A DNA stretch of 24,269 nt from contig JAMCQK010000149.1 of NCBI GenBank assembly GCA_023382135.1, positions 1 through 24,269 on the forward strand, read 5' to 3'. Positions 1 through 8,473 of the stretch are shown here, in pieces. The stretch is from Deinococcus sp. GTDB taxonomy: Bacteria; Deinococcota; Deinococci; Deinococcales; Thermaceae. The position numbers and the translations under genes were made by a program. The notes below the pieces were generated by a model, which was not told the origin of the DNA, made no database searches, and was given only the letters and a program-made list of their open reading frames with translations. Positions within the stretch are counted from its first letter, which is position 1; each line of letters begins with the position of its first letter.

Positions 1-458
1 CGAAGGGTGGCTTCGCGCAGCACTTTCATGCCCCAGCGGCCAACACTTTTCTTGAGGCCGCGGGCATCCTGCATACGGCTCTCAATCAGTGCGGCGGCCA
101 GCATGCAGGCAAGACATGTTCTGCACTTCTGTACCCTGTAGTGTGAAGCTTGCACGGCGAACTGACTTTGCCACCAGAAAATCGGGCATATCCCGTAGTT
201 TGTAGATCGATGATCATTCCGGGCTGCAAAAGCAGGAAGATCATCACGATGCTACAAACGTACTGGTGGTCGGACTGTTGTTTTTGTGTTGTCGCAAAAA
301 CAAACACGTTGGCGGGGAGTACCGCCAACCTGAATGCAGAAAGTCTTGCCTGCATGCTCCCGCCGCCGCACTGATTGGAGCCGTATGCAGGATGCCCGCG
401 GCCTCAAGAAAAGTGTTGGCCGCTGGGGCATGAAAGTGCTGCGCGAAGCCACCCTTCG
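1..458. repeat. Foldback inverted repeat at the window edge
   Basis: Bases 1-80 are the exact reverse complement of 379-458. The symmetry continues inward with small indels: about 81-128 pairs with about 331-378, and GTTTGTAG at 198-205 pairs with CTACAAAC at 252-259. GATGATC at 209-215 pairs with GATCATC at 239-245. All pairings share one axis near base 229, so the whole block is a single decaying palindrome with almost no loop. Both outer arms encode the same acyl-CoA ligase residues (S-R-M-Q-D-A-R onward), on opposite strands. The exact outer arms and noisy centre resemble a foldback chimera at a contig end (a read that turned round and was polished only where other reads mapped). A natural inverted duplication or hairpin end is less likely, because a housekeeping gene runs through it. 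Confidence 0.85.
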
Positions 459-1440
459 GCATGAGCGGAAGGTGCGCTTAGGGGTGGGCCTCGAGGCCCA
501 GGCGGCCATAGCCTATTTCATGGTCGCCAGGCCAATAAGAGCCCGGCTTGGCCTGGGGGCCTGTAAGGTGGCCGTCACCTCGGGGGCTCCGGTCAGCCTG
601 GAAACTTTTGTCTTTTTCCGGGCCTTGGGGGTAGACCTCCGCCAGCTTTACGGCCAGCCGGAGACCGCCGGCGCCGCTTGTGCCCATCAAGCAGGCGACA
701 CTCCCCCCGAGACCGTAGGCACGCCACTTTACGAGACCCAGGTGCGCATTTCCACCGTTGGCGAGATAGAAATCAAAGCGCCCCAGGTATTCAGCGGCTA
801 TTTCAAAGACCAGGCCCTCACCCAGGAGCGCTTTACCCAGGACGGCTTTTTCAAGACCGGGGACTCAGGCTTCTTCGACCGCAAGGGCCGGCTGGTGGTT
901 CTGGGCGACTTAAAGCAACTGTTTGAACTTCAAGATGGAACGCGGCTGGCGCCAGAGGTGCTGGAGAACCGGCTCAAGTCCTCGCCCTATATCCGTGAAG
1001 CGGTGGTGATCGGCCACGGCAGGTCTTTCATTTCCGCGCTTATCGAAGTGGACCCCGCATCCACCCAGCGCTGGGCCCGAAAGGCTGGCATTGGCTTCAC
1101 CTCCTACCAGAGCCTTGCCGCCCGTGAAGAGGTCTACCAACTGATCTCGAAAGAAATTGCCCGGATATTGCCGGCCACGCCGGACTCCCTGAGAGTGCGG
1201 CGCTTTGCGGTCTTGCCCAAAGAGCTTCATCCCGATGACGGTGAGGTTACCCGGAGCCACAAAGTGAGGCGCGGCGTCATTACCGAGCGCTATGCCCCGC
1301 TGATCGAGGCCATCTACGCGGGTGTGGCCTTTGCCAAGGTCACGCTGCCCATACGCTACGCCGAGGGGCAGGGCGGCCTCGAGGCCGTGGTCAGAATCTC
1401 CGATCTGCCAGCACAAACCTTTCCCCAGAGGCAGCCATGA
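334..1440 (+). CDS. AMP-binding acyl-CoA ligase, 3' fragment
   Basis: This is the C-terminal half or more of a long-chain-type acyl-CoA synthetase, which activates a carboxylic acid with ATP and CoA. The sequence shows a nucleotide-binding TSGAP motif, a YGQPET motif (normally YGxTE), FKTGD for the ATP-ribose Asp, and DGEVTRSHKVRR where the C-terminal domain carries its Lys. The N-terminal half with the P-loop is missing. The in-frame ATG at 334 lies in the noisy foldback. Recognisable homology starts at about 379 (S-R-M-Q-D), and the opposite arm continues the protein in another frame, so 334 is not a real start. The stop overlaps the livM start (ATGA). Acyl-CoA ligases embedded in liv operons suggest uptake and activation of a branched-chain or carboxylate substrate. 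The substrate cannot be read from this sequence. Confidence 0.8.
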   Translation: MQKVLPACSRRRTDWSRMQDARGLKKSVGRWGMKVLREATLRHERKVRLGVGLEAQAAIAYFMVARPIRARLGLGACKVAVTSGAPVSLETFVFFRALGVDLRQLYGQPETAGAACAHQAGDTPPETVGTPLYETQVRISTVGEIEIKAPQVFSGYFKDQALTQERFTQDGFFKTGDSGFFDRKGRLVVLGDLKQLFELQDGTRLAPEVLENRLKSSPYIREAVVIGHGRSFISALIEVDPASTQRWARKAGIGFTSYQSLAAREEVYQLISKEIARILPATPDSLRVRRFAVLPKELHPDDGEVTRSHKVRRGVITERYAPLIEAIYAGVAFAKVTLPIRYAEGQGGLEAVVRISDLPAQTFPQRQP

Positions 1441-2507
1441 TCTACCAAGTTTCCAAGACCGTTACCGACTGGTTGAGCCGAAAAACCTCTCGCGCACTAA
1501 GGACCAGTTACCGCCAAGACGAGGCGTACGCCAGCACCAATTTGGGCCGGGCCTGGCTGTACTTTTTCTTGGTGCTTCTCCTGGCGCTGCCCTTGATGCT
1601 TGGACCCTATCCCATGTACGTGGCGGTGCTGGTGGCCACCGGGGCGGTGGCGGCCCTGGGACTCAACATACTGGTTGGCGGAGCTGGGCAGATCTCACTC
1701 GGCCACGCCGCGTTCGTGGGGGTGGGCGCCTACGCCGCATCGCACCTGGCGGGCCCCCTTGCCCCTTTGGGTATCCTTCTTGGCGGAGCGCTTGCGGGCC
1801 TGATTGGCATCGTGCTGGGTCTGCCATCGCTGCGTATCAAGGGAGCTTACCTGGCCATTGCCACGCTGGCCTTCCAGTTTCTGGCGGAGTACATCTTTAA
1901 AAGGTGGGAGCCGGTCACCGGTGGGATCCGCGGCCGCAACCTGCCTCCAGCCGAACTGCTTGGTTGGCAACTGGCAGATGCTGCCGGCCTTTGGTATTTG
2001 GTGCTGTTGTTTGCGGTTCCACTGTTTTTTTACGCCAAGCGCCTTTTTTCCACCCGCGCTGGCCGGAGTTGGTTTGCGGTGCGCGACAACGACCTCTCGG
2101 CCGAGCTTTCCGGCGTGAACCTGGTCCAGGCCAAGCTGACGGCGTTCGCGGTTTCGGCTTTTTACGCGGGCATTGCGGGCGGCCTCCTGGCCAACCTTTA
2201 CAAGGCCATCACGCCGGAAACTTTTCCCTTTGGCGGCAGCATACAGTATCTGGCCATGGTGATTGTCGGAGGAGCCGGGACCCCGCTAGGGGCGGTGTTG
2301 GGAGCGTTATTTGTGCTCTTGATCCCGGAGTGGCTCAACGCCCTGGTGGGCGCCTTTGGTCCCCAGTATGCCGCCAGCCTGGCAGCCTGGCGCAACGTGG
2401 TTTTTGGCGGGCTGATTCTGGCCTTTCTGATTCTGGAGCCCCAGGGCCTGGTGGGCTTGTGGGGGCGCGTGCGTGCTTATTTTCGAACCTGGCCATTGCC
2501 GTACTAA
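1437..2507 (+). CDS. livM: Branched-chain amino acid ABC permease LivM
   Basis: This is a 356-residue inner-membrane permease of the LivM family, one of the two pore subunits of an ABC importer for Leu/Ile/Val-type substrates. The hallmark GLN-ILV-GGAGQISLGHAAF-GVGAY region falls at residues 75-100, and further hydrophobic segments run to the C-terminus. The conserved cytoplasmic EAA-like loop is near VRDND-SAELSGVN. The first 40 residues form a polar, basic N-terminal extension before the first membrane segment. The start ATG overlaps the acyl-CoA ligase stop by 4 bases, so translation is probably coupled. No livH, livG, livF or binding-protein gene follows; if the operon is complete they must lie upstream of the break. 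Family assignment is firm; substrate is inferred. Confidence 0.9.
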   Translation: MIYQVSKTVTDWLSRKTSRALRTSYRQDEAYASTNLGRAWLYFFLVLLLALPLMLGPYPMYVAVLVATGAVAALGLNILVGGAGQISLGHAAFVGVGAYAASHLAGPLAPLGILLGGALAGLIGIVLGLPSLRIKGAYLAIATLAFQFLAEYIFKRWEPVTGGIRGRNLPPAELLGWQLADAAGLWYLVLLFAVPLFFYAKRLFSTRAGRSWFAVRDNDLSAELSGVNLVQAKLTAFAVSAFYAGIAGGLLANLYKAITPETFPFGGSIQYLAMVIVGGAGTPLGAVLGALFVLLIPEWLNALVGAFGPQYAASLAAWRNVVFGGLILAFLILEPQGLVGLWGRVRAYFRTWPLPY

Positions 2508-2618
2508 GTATCTTTATAGTGAGTTTGACCCTTCGACCAAACTCACTAGGGCCAGAGGGAGCAAGGAACACAGGGCGGCTTTTCAAGCCTTTCGACCAAC
2601 TTAGACTGGAGATACTTA
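2505..2618. repeat. livM-yqhY spacer with nested inverted repeats
   Basis: The 196-base gap between livM and the Asp23-family gene contains two nested inverted repeats. The outer 9-base pair is TAAGTATCT (2505-2513, starting in the livM stop codon) with AGATACTTA (2610-2618). An inner perfect 10-base stem, AGTGAGTTTG (2518-2527) with CAAACTCACT (2538-2547), has a 10-base loop. A related TTCGACCAA string occurs at 2532-2540 and again near 2591-2599. No T-run follows the inner stem, so it is not a canonical terminator, although it could end or protect the liv transcript. No clear promoter was found upstream of the next gene. Confidence 0.5.
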
Positions 2619-2703
2619 AATCCGGTAATTTACCCAAAGTTGGTTGCAAGGGCCTTTTAGCCCCCGGCTATCAGGCATGGGCTATTAACGAGTAAACTTG
2701 GGC

Positions 2704-3028
2704 ATGGTGGACTATGACCTTAGCGATAGTGCGCTAGTGGGCATCGTGAGTTTGGCGCTCGAAAACCAGGAAGGCCTGCGCTTGGTGCAGGCGGGGACGC
2801 GCAGCGTGGGGGACGTGCTCTCCGGGCGCAGGGGCAGGCCCGTAAGAATTGAACGCGAGGGCGAGAACCTTACGGTGGACCTGGTGGTGAATGTGGATTT
2901 TGGCCGTCCCATCGCGGAACTTGCGGCCCAGACGCAGCGCACTGTGGCCGATACGCTGCTGGCCTCCACCGGGCTCAAGGTGCGCGCGGTACACATCACA
3001 GTAGTAGGCGTCGAGTACCGGGAGAAGG

Positions 3029-3039
<11 letters not shown>
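2704..3039 (+). CDS. yqhY: Asp23/Gls24 (YqhY/YloU) family protein
   Basis: This is a small protein of 111 residues of the Asp23/Gls24 family (DUF322). The usual pattern is visible: an alternating beta/alpha fold, LTVDLVVNVDFG in the middle, TQRTVADTL helices and a final V-AVHITVVGVEY strand. The adjacent nusB and folD reproduce the Bacillus yqhY-nusB-folD order, which supports the YqhY assignment. In Bacillus and relatives the family is linked to envelope stress and, for YqhY, to acetyl-CoA carboxylase activity; the role here is inferred. The ATG at 2704 was preferred over an in-frame TTG at 2698; neither has a strong ribosome binding site. The 3' end overlaps nusB by 11 bases. Confidence 0.8.
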
Positions 3040-3483
<444 letters not shown>

Positions 3484-3484
<1 letters not shown>

Positions 3485-4347
3485 TGCCAGCGCAAGGCGC
3501 CCTGCTCAAACTTGAAGGCTCGCCGGTGGCCGAGGCTTTGTACGCCGAACTTCACGCTCAGCTAGCCGGCCTGACCTTTGTCCCCAGGCTCCACGTGGTG
3601 CGCTTGGGGGAAGACCCCGCTTCGGTCTCGTATGTACGGCTCAAGGACCGTCAAGCCAAGAAGCTTGGCCTGCAAAGCGAAGTCACTGTCTTGCCCGAGT
3701 CCACCAGCCAAGGAGAACTGTTGGCTCTGATTCATCAACTCAACGCCGACCAGAATGTTGACGGCATACTGGTTCAGTTTCCGGTGCCCAAGCACATCAG
3801 CCCGAAAACAGTTCTGGAAGCCATCCGCCCCGATAAGGATGTAGATGGCCTGCATCCCATCAACGTGGGCCGGCTTTGGAGCGGCGAAGAATGTTTGGAG
3901 TCCTGCACTCCAGCGGGGGTCATGCGCTTGTTGAACCACTACGGGTTTTCGGTGGCGGGCAAAGAAGTGGTCATTGTGGGCAGGAGCAACCTGGTGGGAA
4001 AACCTTTGGCGGCCCTGATGCTCCGCAGCGATGCCACTGTGACGCTGGCGCATTCCAAGACCCCCGATCTGGTTGCGGTGACCCGCCGGGCTGACATCCT
4101 GGTAGCAGCGGCGGGCAGGGCCGGGCTCATAAAAAGTTCGATGGTTCGGCCCGGCGCGGTGGTGGTAGATGTGGGCGTGAACCGAGTTGGAGAGAAGCTG
4201 GTGGGAGACGTGGACCCCGGGGTGGCTCATGTTGCGGGCGCACTTTCTCCCGTTCCCGGCGGCGTGGGCCCGATGACGGTAGCCATGCTGCTATCCAACA
4301 CCGTAAAAGCAGCCATTCGGAGGCGAGATGCAAGCGCTATGGTCTAA
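3484..4347 (+). CDS. folD: Bifunctional methylene-THF dehydrogenase/cyclohydrolase FolD
   Basis: This is a 287-residue cytoplasmic enzyme that interconverts 5,10-methylene-THF and 10-formyl-THF, supplying one-carbon units for purines and formyl-Met. The catalytic Y50-x3-K54 (SYVRLK) is present, with a VQFPVPKH motif at 97-104 (usually VQLPLP). Also present are DKDVDGLHPIN at 118-127, the nucleotide-binding GRSNLVGKP at 166-174, and PVPGGVGPMT at 256-265. All family signatures are intact, so it should be active. It starts on the last base of the nusB stop and overlaps the next gene by 20 bases. Confidence 0.96.
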
Positions 4348-4777
4348 CCAGGTCCTCTGGACCGCGGTCTTCGCGAGCCTTTTTGCCCAGAGTGTCAAGC
4401 TGGTAGTTTACTACGCAATCGAGAAGCGCTGGGAGTGGGAGCGGTTTTTGGAAACAGGCGGGATGCCTTCTTCTCATTCCGCCACGGTGACCGCTCTTGC
4501 CACTGGGCTCGGGATGACGCAGGGGTTTGGCAGCCCGTACTTTGCCCTTGGCGCCGTGCTGGCGTTCATTGTGATCTACGACGCCACCGGTATCCGGCGT
4601 GCGGCGGGCCTGCACGCGCAATTGTTGAACGATCTGGTCGAGGAGTTCCGGGTGGTCATGCAACGCGGGCCGGAGCCGGAGCCGCTCAAGGAGTTGCTGG
4701 GGCATACCTACCTCGAGGTCACTGTGGGAGCCATTATTGGCGTTCTGGTGGCCTGGGCCAGCTTCAGTTGGATTTAG
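4328..4777 (+). CDS. DUF212 / divergent PAP2 family membrane protein
   Basis: This is a 149-residue membrane protein of the DUF212 family (YuiD-like, distantly related to PAP2 phosphatases and vanadium haloperoxidases). The signature TGGMPSSHSATVTALATGLG spans residues 43-62, where SSHS corresponds to the phosphate-binding Ser-His of PAP2 enzymes. A second conserved stretch, IVIYDATGIRRAAGLHA, precedes LKELLGHTYLEV and a last membrane helix. The catalytic role in the family is not established. The start lies 20 bases inside folD, so the gene is the last member of the yqhY-nusB-folD unit. The following 130-base gap carries only short hairpins (CAGGC-cat-GCCTG near 4798-4810 and GATTC-ggt-GAATC near 4833-4845) without T-runs. 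Confidence 0.85.
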   Translation: MQALWSNQVLWTAVFASLFAQSVKLVVYYAIEKRWEWERFLETGGMPSSHSATVTALATGLGMTQGFGSPYFALGAVLAFIVIYDATGIRRAAGLHAQLLNDLVEEFRVVMQRGPEPEPLKELLGHTYLEVTVGAIIGVLVAWASFSWI

Positions 4778-4907
4778 GCGGTCCGGAAGATCCGGTCAGG
4801 CCATGCCTGGGCATCCGAGTCCTCAGACATTGATTCGGTGAATCTGGACTGCGCCACCGCCAACCGGTACGATTGTTGCAAGCGCAGCTGGTTCACCGGA
4901 GGCCAAA

Positions 4908-6911
4908 GTGCTGACCGTTAGCGAGAAAATCTTCTTCCTTATCTTGGCTGGCCTTTGCGGCTACTTTGCCGGGGTGCGTTTTTATCAGGTTTTCAGGGCC
5001 ATCAGCCGGGGAAAGCCGGAGGACCGGTTTGACCATCTGGCCCTAAGGCTTTTGAAAGGGTTGTGGCTTGCTGCCAGCCAGCAGACGGTGTTCAAAAAAA
5101 GGCCCTTTGTTTCGCTTTTGCACGCGCTGGTCTTGTACGGGTTTGTTTTTTATCTTGCGGTGAACCTGGTTGACCTGCTGGAGGGGTTTGTCAGCAACCT
5201 CGAGGCCCGCGGGGGCGGCTGGAACTATTTCAACCTGGCTGCGGATGTGCTGACCGCGGGCATCTTGGTGGGCATCGTCGGGCTGATGGTCCGCCGTTAC
5301 GGCGTGAAGCGCAAAGACTTCAGCTGGAACCAGAAAACCCCCCTGCACGAAAAAGTTCGCCAGGGTATTCCGCGCGACTCCGCTGTCGTCGGCGGGTTCA
5401 TTTTCTTTCACGTGGGCTCGCGCCTCTTATCCAAGGCCTCGCAGATTGCTTTGTCCGACCCGGATCCATTTCAGCCGGTGGCTTCTTTTATAGCTCTGGG
5501 GGTGGAGCGGTTTGACTACAACACCGTGCAGCTTTTTGAACATATGTTTTGGTGGTTTGCGCTGGGCTCGATCCTGCTCTTCCTTCCGTACTTCGCGCGC
5601 TCGAAGCACATTCACCTGCTACTTGCGCCGCTCAACCTCGCCTTCAAAAAGGAGAAGCCGGGAACGCTCATGCCGCTCAATTTCAGCAAAGAGGAAAACT
5701 TTGGCGTTGCTAAGCTGGAGGACTTTTCTTGGCCTAGGCTGCTGGACGCGTATTCGTGCATTATGTGTAACCGCTGCCAGGAAGTCTGTCCCGCGTACAC
5801 CACGGGTAAGGCGCTCTCTCCCGCGGCCATCCTGATTTCAGAACGCTACGAGCTTAATCAGATCCTGCCTGAATTTTCTGCGGGCAAAGAGAGCCCCCGT
5901 TCCCTGATGGACTTTGCTCTCAGCGACGAGGCCGTCTGGGCCTGCACTACCTGCAATGCTTGCGTGGAAGTGTGTCCGGTGGGCAACGAACCAATGCTGC
6001 ATATTTTGGATGTCCGCCGCGAGCGGGTGATGATGCAGGGTGAGTTTCCGCAGGCGTTCAACAACGCGTTCAAAGGAATGGAGCGAAACGGCAATCCCTG
6101 GAACCTGGGCCAAGATAAGCGCACCGGCTGGACCGAAGGCCTGGCGTTCCAGGCGCCAACCGTTGAAGAGAAGCCGGATGCCGAGGTGCTCTACTGGGTG
6201 GGCTGCGCGCCCAGTTACGACCCGCGCGCCCAGAAAATTGCCCGCAGCATGGCGGAGATCCTCCAGGCTTCGGGCATTGCGTGGGCTATCTTGGGCAAGC
6301 GGGAGAAATGCACCGGGGACGCCGCCCGCCGCGCCGGTAACGAGTACCTGTTTACGCAGCTTGCAGAAGAAAATGTCGCCACCCTCAACCAGATCAGGCC
6401 CAAGACCATCGTGACCACCTGCCCCCACTGCTTTCACACCCTCGCCAACGAGTACCAGGACTTTGGCGGTGAGTACAACGTTAAACACCATACGGAGTAC
6501 ATCTCCGAGCTGATGGAGTCGGGGAAAATCAAGCTTGCTGCTGCCAGCGAGGACGTGACCTTTCACGACCCGTGCTACCTGGGCCGCCACAACCAGATAT
6601 ATGACGAGCCGCGCGAGGTTATCAAGGGTCTAGGGCTAAAACTCATCGAACCCGGGCGCAAGCGTGAAGATAGTTTCTGTTGTGGGGCGGGCGGAGCCCA
6701 GTTCTGGAAGGAAGAAGAGCCCGGCAACGAGCGCGTTTCGGCTAACCGCTACCGCGAGCTGAAGGGCACGGGTGCAGGTACTATCGCCACCGGCTGCCCT
6801 TTCTGTATGCAGATGATGAACGTGGAGACCGCCCGGGAACCTGAGGGACAGGCGCCCAAGGTGCTGGACGTGGCGGAGCTGGTGGCTGCCCGTTTGCAGG
6901 CAGCCAGGTAG
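4908..6911 (+). CDS. Membrane Fe-S oxidoreductase, EtfD/FadF-type ETF:menaquinone reductase
   Basis: This is a 667-residue protein with three parts. The N-terminal part is a NarI/DsrM-like bundle of about five membrane helices with heme-ligand-type His. The middle part has two 4Fe-4S motifs (C284, C287, C290, C294 and C346, C349, C352, C356). The C-terminal part has two CCG (heterodisulfide reductase-type) domains, seen as GCAPSYDP near 432, TTCPHCFHTL near 504, HDPCYLGRH near 554, CCGAGGAQFW near 591 and GCPFCMQMM near 629. Bacillus FadF (YwjF) and mycobacterial EtfD share this architecture and pass electrons from electron-transfer flavoprotein to menaquinone during fatty-acid oxidation. The same role is inferred here. 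Other heterodisulfide-reductase-like electron carriers remain possible, and no etfAB is in view. GTG was chosen because GGAGG ends 5 bases before it. Confidence 0.82.
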   Translation: MLTVSEKIFFLILAGLCGYFAGVRFYQVFRAISRGKPEDRFDHLALRLLKGLWLAASQQTVFKKRPFVSLLHALVLYGFVFYLAVNLVDLLEGFVSNLEARGGGWNYFNLAADVLTAGILVGIVGLMVRRYGVKRKDFSWNQKTPLHEKVRQGIPRDSAVVGGFIFFHVGSRLLSKASQIALSDPDPFQPVASFIALGVERFDYNTVQLFEHMFWWFALGSILLFLPYFARSKHIHLLLAPLNLAFKKEKPGTLMPLNFSKEENFGVAKLEDFSWPRLLDAYSCIMCNRCQEVCPAYTTGKALSPAAILISERYELNQILPEFSAGKESPRSLMDFALSDEAVWACTTCNACVEVCPVGNEPMLHILDVRRERVMMQGEFPQAFNNAFKGMERNGNPWNLGQDKRTGWTEGLAFQAPTVEEKPDAEVLYWVGCAPSYDPRAQKIARSMAEILQASGIAWAILGKREKCTGDAARRAGNEYLFTQLAEENVATLNQIRPKTIVTTCPHCFHTLANEYQDFGGEYNVKHHTEYISELMESGKIKLAAASEDVTFHDPCYLGRHNQIYDEPREVIKGLGLKLIEPGRKREDSFCCGAGGAQFWKEEEPGNERVSANRYRELKGTGAGTIATGCPFCMQMMNVETAREPEGQAPKVLDVAELVAARLQAAR

Positions 6912-6939
6912 CGCTTGAACCGTGAACGCTCTCCCTGTG

Positions 6940-6964
6940 TTGGCACGAAGCAGTGGATTATACT
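6940..6964 (+). promoter_or_regulatory. Leaderless-type promoter for the SufT-like gene
   Basis: TATACT at 6959-6964 is a good -10 hexamer. It sits only 6 bases before the ATG at 6971, which lacks a purine-rich ribosome binding site. This geometry is typical of leaderless transcripts, common in Deinococcota. A TTGGCA at 6940-6945 resembles a -35 box but is only 13 bases from the -10, so the -35 assignment is uncertain. Confidence 0.45.
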
Positions 6965-6970
6965 CCGGGC

Positions 6971-7303
6971 ATGAGCGAGCAAGTCGCGGTCCCTTCTAAA
7001 GAACAAGTTCTCGAGGCCCTCAAAGTAGTCAAGGACCCCGAGATACCCGTAAACGTTGTGGATCTTGGCTTAGTGTACGACGTGGATGTCAGGGATTCTG
7101 GCGAAGTGGATGTCACCATGACCCTTACCTCAATTGGTTGTCCCGCCCAGGATATCGTGAAAGCCGATGCCGAGATCGCCGTGATGCGCCTACCCGGTGT
7201 TAACGCGGTAAGCGTGGACTTTGTCTGGACTCCGCCTTGGACCACCGCCAAAATGACCGAAGACGGCAAGCGGCAGATGCGGATGTTTGGGTTCAACGTC
7301 TAA
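6971..7303 (+). CDS. MIP18/PaaD-SufT family Fe-S assembly factor
   Basis: This is a 110-residue DUF59 (MIP18) protein. Family landmarks are VKDPEIPVNVVDLGLVYDV at residues 20-38, the TLTSIGCPAQ loop with conserved C57, and the C-terminal VWTPPWTTAKMTEDGK. These proteins help assemble or deliver Fe-S clusters (SufT, Cia2/MIP18 and PaaD are relatives). The preceding gene needs at least two 4Fe-4S clusters, so the pairing makes sense, although the promoter between them indicates independent expression. ATG 6971 was preferred over an in-frame GTG at 6953, because the GTG would overlap the -10 element. The gene converges on the minus-strand nucleotidyltransferase; the 26-base gap carries CCGAG/CTCGG symmetry but no T-run. 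Confidence 0.85.
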   Translation: MSEQVAVPSKEQVLEALKVVKDPEIPVNVVDLGLVYDVDVRDSGEVDVTMTLTSIGCPAQDIVKADAEIAVMRLPGVNAVSVDFVWTPPWTTAKMTEDGKRQMRMFGFNV

Positions 7304-7329
7304 CGGCCGAGCTCAGCTGGCCTGCTGCG

Positions 7330-8148
7330 CTACGCTCGGTCTCCATCCGCAGATAGCTCAAATTGCTGACCACGCCCAAGCGTGTATCGTATAAAGTCCA
7401 GTGTTCCGTTCACATCGCCCGACTGCGCTTTCGATTGTGGGCTGTGTCGCCCTACCAAAGCTCGTTCAATCAAAGGTACCCACCGCTTGCCAAGCGTCTC
7501 CTGTGCCCACCGTGCTGCGACTGGTTTCGAGGCAATGGTGTCATAGTGGAGCGTATAGAGCATGCGGCACATCGTGAGGACGGCGTAGGCTTGATATCCG
7601 CGGCTGTCTAGCCGAGCGGGATCATGGAGCATTGGTGCCCACCATCCATGTATTATTTCCAGCACAGCCCGCCGTAAGTCGTTGGGTTGGACGGGGTCAA
7701 TCAAAGTGTATGGGGCTGGCCCCGCCAGCACAACCCCCTGTTCTCGCAGGATATGGCGTTGAATCACCCAGTCGCTGTCGTGCTGCTCTAGACCGAGAGT
7801 CCCACCCCTATCAATGTGCGGATGCAAGGCATTGGTTGGGTCATAGCGACGGAGGGCGTGCTGTGGAATGTAGGAGCCTTCTAACTCCGTCGCCCACGTT
7901 GAGCCGCTGGTGGCAATGTGTGCATGAAACGCTCTTAGAGCCAATAGCATCTCGTCCGGAAGCTCATCGGCGGTGACAACGACAAAATCAACATCGCTAC
8001 TTTGGTCGAAATCACCGCTTGCCAGCGAACCATACAGATACATGCCGATAAAGTGATTCCCTAAAATGGCCTGGACGCTCGAAAGTAACACGTGGAGCAC
8101 GGCGTTGACGTCGGGGTAAGAAGTAGGATGAGTAGCGTGGGCTGACAT
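7330..8148 (-). CDS. Aminoglycoside nucleotidyltransferase-like (ANT(3'')/ANT(9) type) protein
   Basis: This is a 272-residue protein with a nucleotidyltransferase fold. The GS-x9-12-DxD signature is present as G40-S41 and D52/D54 (LYGSLASGDFDQSSDVDF), followed by the helical C-terminal domain of aminoglycoside adenylyltransferases (CRMLYTL, SKPVAARWAQETL, RW-PLIE). Family members adenylylate streptomycin or spectinomycin; the substrate here, and whether it confers resistance, cannot be read. The ATG at 8148 is preferred because the family homology starts just after it; an in-frame ATG at 8250 would add 34 residues with no visible domain. By eye it is more AT-rich than its neighbours, carries none of the CCTCGAGG octamers and opposes the flanking operons, all consistent with acquisition. 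Confidence 0.75.
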   Translation of the reverse strand: MSAHATHPTSYPDVNAVLHVLLSSVQAILGNHFIGMYLYGSLASGDFDQSSDVDFVVVTADELPDEMLLALRAFHAHIATSGSTWATELEGSYIPQHALRRYDPTNALHPHIDRGGTLGLEQHDSDWVIQRHILREQGVVLAGPAPYTLIDPVQPNDLRRAVLEIIHGWWAPMLHDPARLDSRGYQAYAVLTMCRMLYTLHYDTIASKPVAARWAQETLGKRWVPLIERALVGRHSPQSKAQSGDVNGTLDFIRYTLGRGQQFELSADGDRA

Positions 8149-8473
8149 TGAGTACCATTCTTCAACACAAACAGCTTCCTTGCTGGCTGGTTCTGGGATA
8201 TCACAATCCGTGCCGGAGTAGTGTTCACTAAGGGTTTGCACGGAAGGCACCGAACTAGACTAAGCCACCAAGGCCTACTTTCGGTTGCATCGATTCTGCC
8301 CCGTATTTGTAGTTGCCGCCCATGGGCTGTCCCTGGCTGCACATAGCCTTTTGTTCTTGTGTGCTGTTTTGGTTGAATGCGAGATTGTGACAAACCGCCA
8401 CCGGCAACCAGCCTAGCTTGCTTCTAGCCAACCGCAGGTTTTAGACTGAGGCGGCAGCGAAATCGTGATGGTA

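Noticed and set aside
1..458. Hairpin telomere of a linear replicon
   Set aside because: The palindrome lies within a housekeeping gene, the centre is noisy and no telomere resolvase or end-associated gene is seen. A foldback artefact explains it better.
3562..4230. Minus-strand open frame of 222 codons inside folD
   Set aside because: FolD is complete and full of signatures on the plus strand; the antisense product is unrecognisable.
4798..4845. Two short hairpins after the DUF212 gene as a terminator
   Set aside because: The stems are only five bases and have no T-run.
5838..6590. Minus-strand open frame of 250 codons inside the EtfD-like gene
   Set aside because: The plus-strand product carries the Fe-S and CCG motifs there, so this is a shadow frame.
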